Origin: an uncultured Oscillospiraceae bacterium | Lineage (GTDB): Bacteria; Bacillota; Clostridia; Oscillospirales; Oscillospiraceae | DNA length: 42,122 bases | Direction: 5' to 3' | Assembly (NCBI GenBank): GCA_934646005.1 | Contig: CAKUED010000024.1 | Location: forward strand, 1-42,122 | Shown: positions 42,039 to 42,122 of the stretch, piece after piece | How positions within the stretch are numbered: the stretch's first letter is position 1 | How the letters are laid out: every line of letters begins with the position of its first letter | The notes under the pieces: generated by a model | Database searches by the model: none | Told to the model about the DNA's origin: nothing | Seen by the model: the letters and a program-made list of their open reading frames with translations, nothing else | Position numbers and translations under genes: made by a program

Positions 42039-42122
42039 TTACGAAAGAAGCATCTTGTCGTTTGCTTCCTCGCTGCCGCTGGCATGGCTGAACAGCGCCA
42101 GCAGATCCGGCACGGTGAGCTT
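42039..42122 (-). CDS. ABC transporter ATP-binding protein, C-terminal fragment
   Basis: Only the last 27 codons and the TAA stop are inside the window. The peptide is KLTVPDLLALFSHASG then SEEANDKMLLS. The pattern LTVxDLLxLF ... NDxxLL resembles the C-terminus of ABC ATPases of the COG1101 group (ATPases of tryptophan/tyrosine-type substrate-binding ABC systems). The rest of the gene lies to the right. The match is by recall on a short segment, so the assignment is tentative. Confidence 0.5.
   Translation of the reverse strand, partial: KLTVPDLLALFSHASGSEEANDKMLLS

Overview
The window looks like chromosome from a GC-rich Bacillota of class Clostridia, most likely an Oscillospirales-type gut anaerobe. 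Several gene arrangements point there: an IspH reductase fused to ribosomal S1 domains, a CIRCE operator, an scpA-scpB-ytfI-gerW-dacB-rluB block including a sporulation-germination gene (gerW), a tig-clpP-clpX-lon-ysxC block, and strong AGGAGG ribosome binding sites throughout. Taxonomy is an inference from gene content; no rRNA or tRNA gene was seen. Nearly all genes lie on the minus strand. I saw no insertion sequence, prophage, CRISPR array or attachment site.

Layout. (1) 1-3360: the 5' part of htpG (minus, cut by the window edge) with a perfect CIRCE operator; divergent from it an ABC-F ATPase and ridA on the plus strand, ending in a shared hairpin terminator. (2) 3377-10649: a six-gene minus-strand sugar operon, transcribed as D-lyxose/mannose isomerase, sugar-binding lipoprotein, dual-domain ATPase, RbsC-type permease, a large phosphomannose-isomerase-like two-domain protein, and an aldose-1-epimerase-like protein. 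A ROK repressor gene (10985-12229, plus) is divergent from it across an AT-rich, palindrome-rich control region. (3) 12284-16554: a second sugar ABC transporter (ChvE-MmsA-MmsB type) behind a leader of about 290 nt with several hairpins. (4) 16702-21557: RpiR regulator, HI0933/BaiN-type flavoprotein, cmk, and the ispH-S1 fusion, mostly with overlapping start and stop codons. (5) 21569-26561: M50 protease, scpA, scpB, ytfI-like, gerW, D,D-carboxypeptidase and rluB. (6) 26572-33168: trigger factor, clpP, clpX, lon, ysxC. (7) 33189-39412: rplS with its own promoter and terminator, then lepB, rbgA, rnhB, yraN-like, M19 dipeptidase, thrC and a metallophosphoesterase, again mostly overlapping. (8) 39425-42122: a MOFRL glycerate kinase, a divergent APH-fold sugar-kinase-like gene, and the last 27 codons of what looks like an ABC transporter ATPase.

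How the genes work together. The first sugar operon would import a monosaccharide (ribose/galactose-type transporter), mutarotate it (epimerase-like protein), and isomerise the free aldose (lyxose isomerase), with the divergent ROK protein as the likely sugar-responsive repressor. The second transporter has no catabolic genes beside it and may serve broader monosaccharide uptake. The rest is housekeeping: chromosome segregation (ScpAB), cell-wall trimming, protein folding and proteolysis (Tig, ClpXP, Lon, HtpG), ribosome assembly (RbgA, YsxC, L19, RluB), protein export (LepB) and isoprenoid supply (IspH).

The most interesting signals are: CIRCE control of htpG; an ABC-F protein whose two composite ATP sites are asymmetrically degenerate; the isomerase-like protein with a degenerate P-loop-kinase-like N-terminus; matching hairpins after the binding-protein gene in both sugar operons; the structured leader of the second transporter; and unassigned palindromes in the lyxose/ROK control region.
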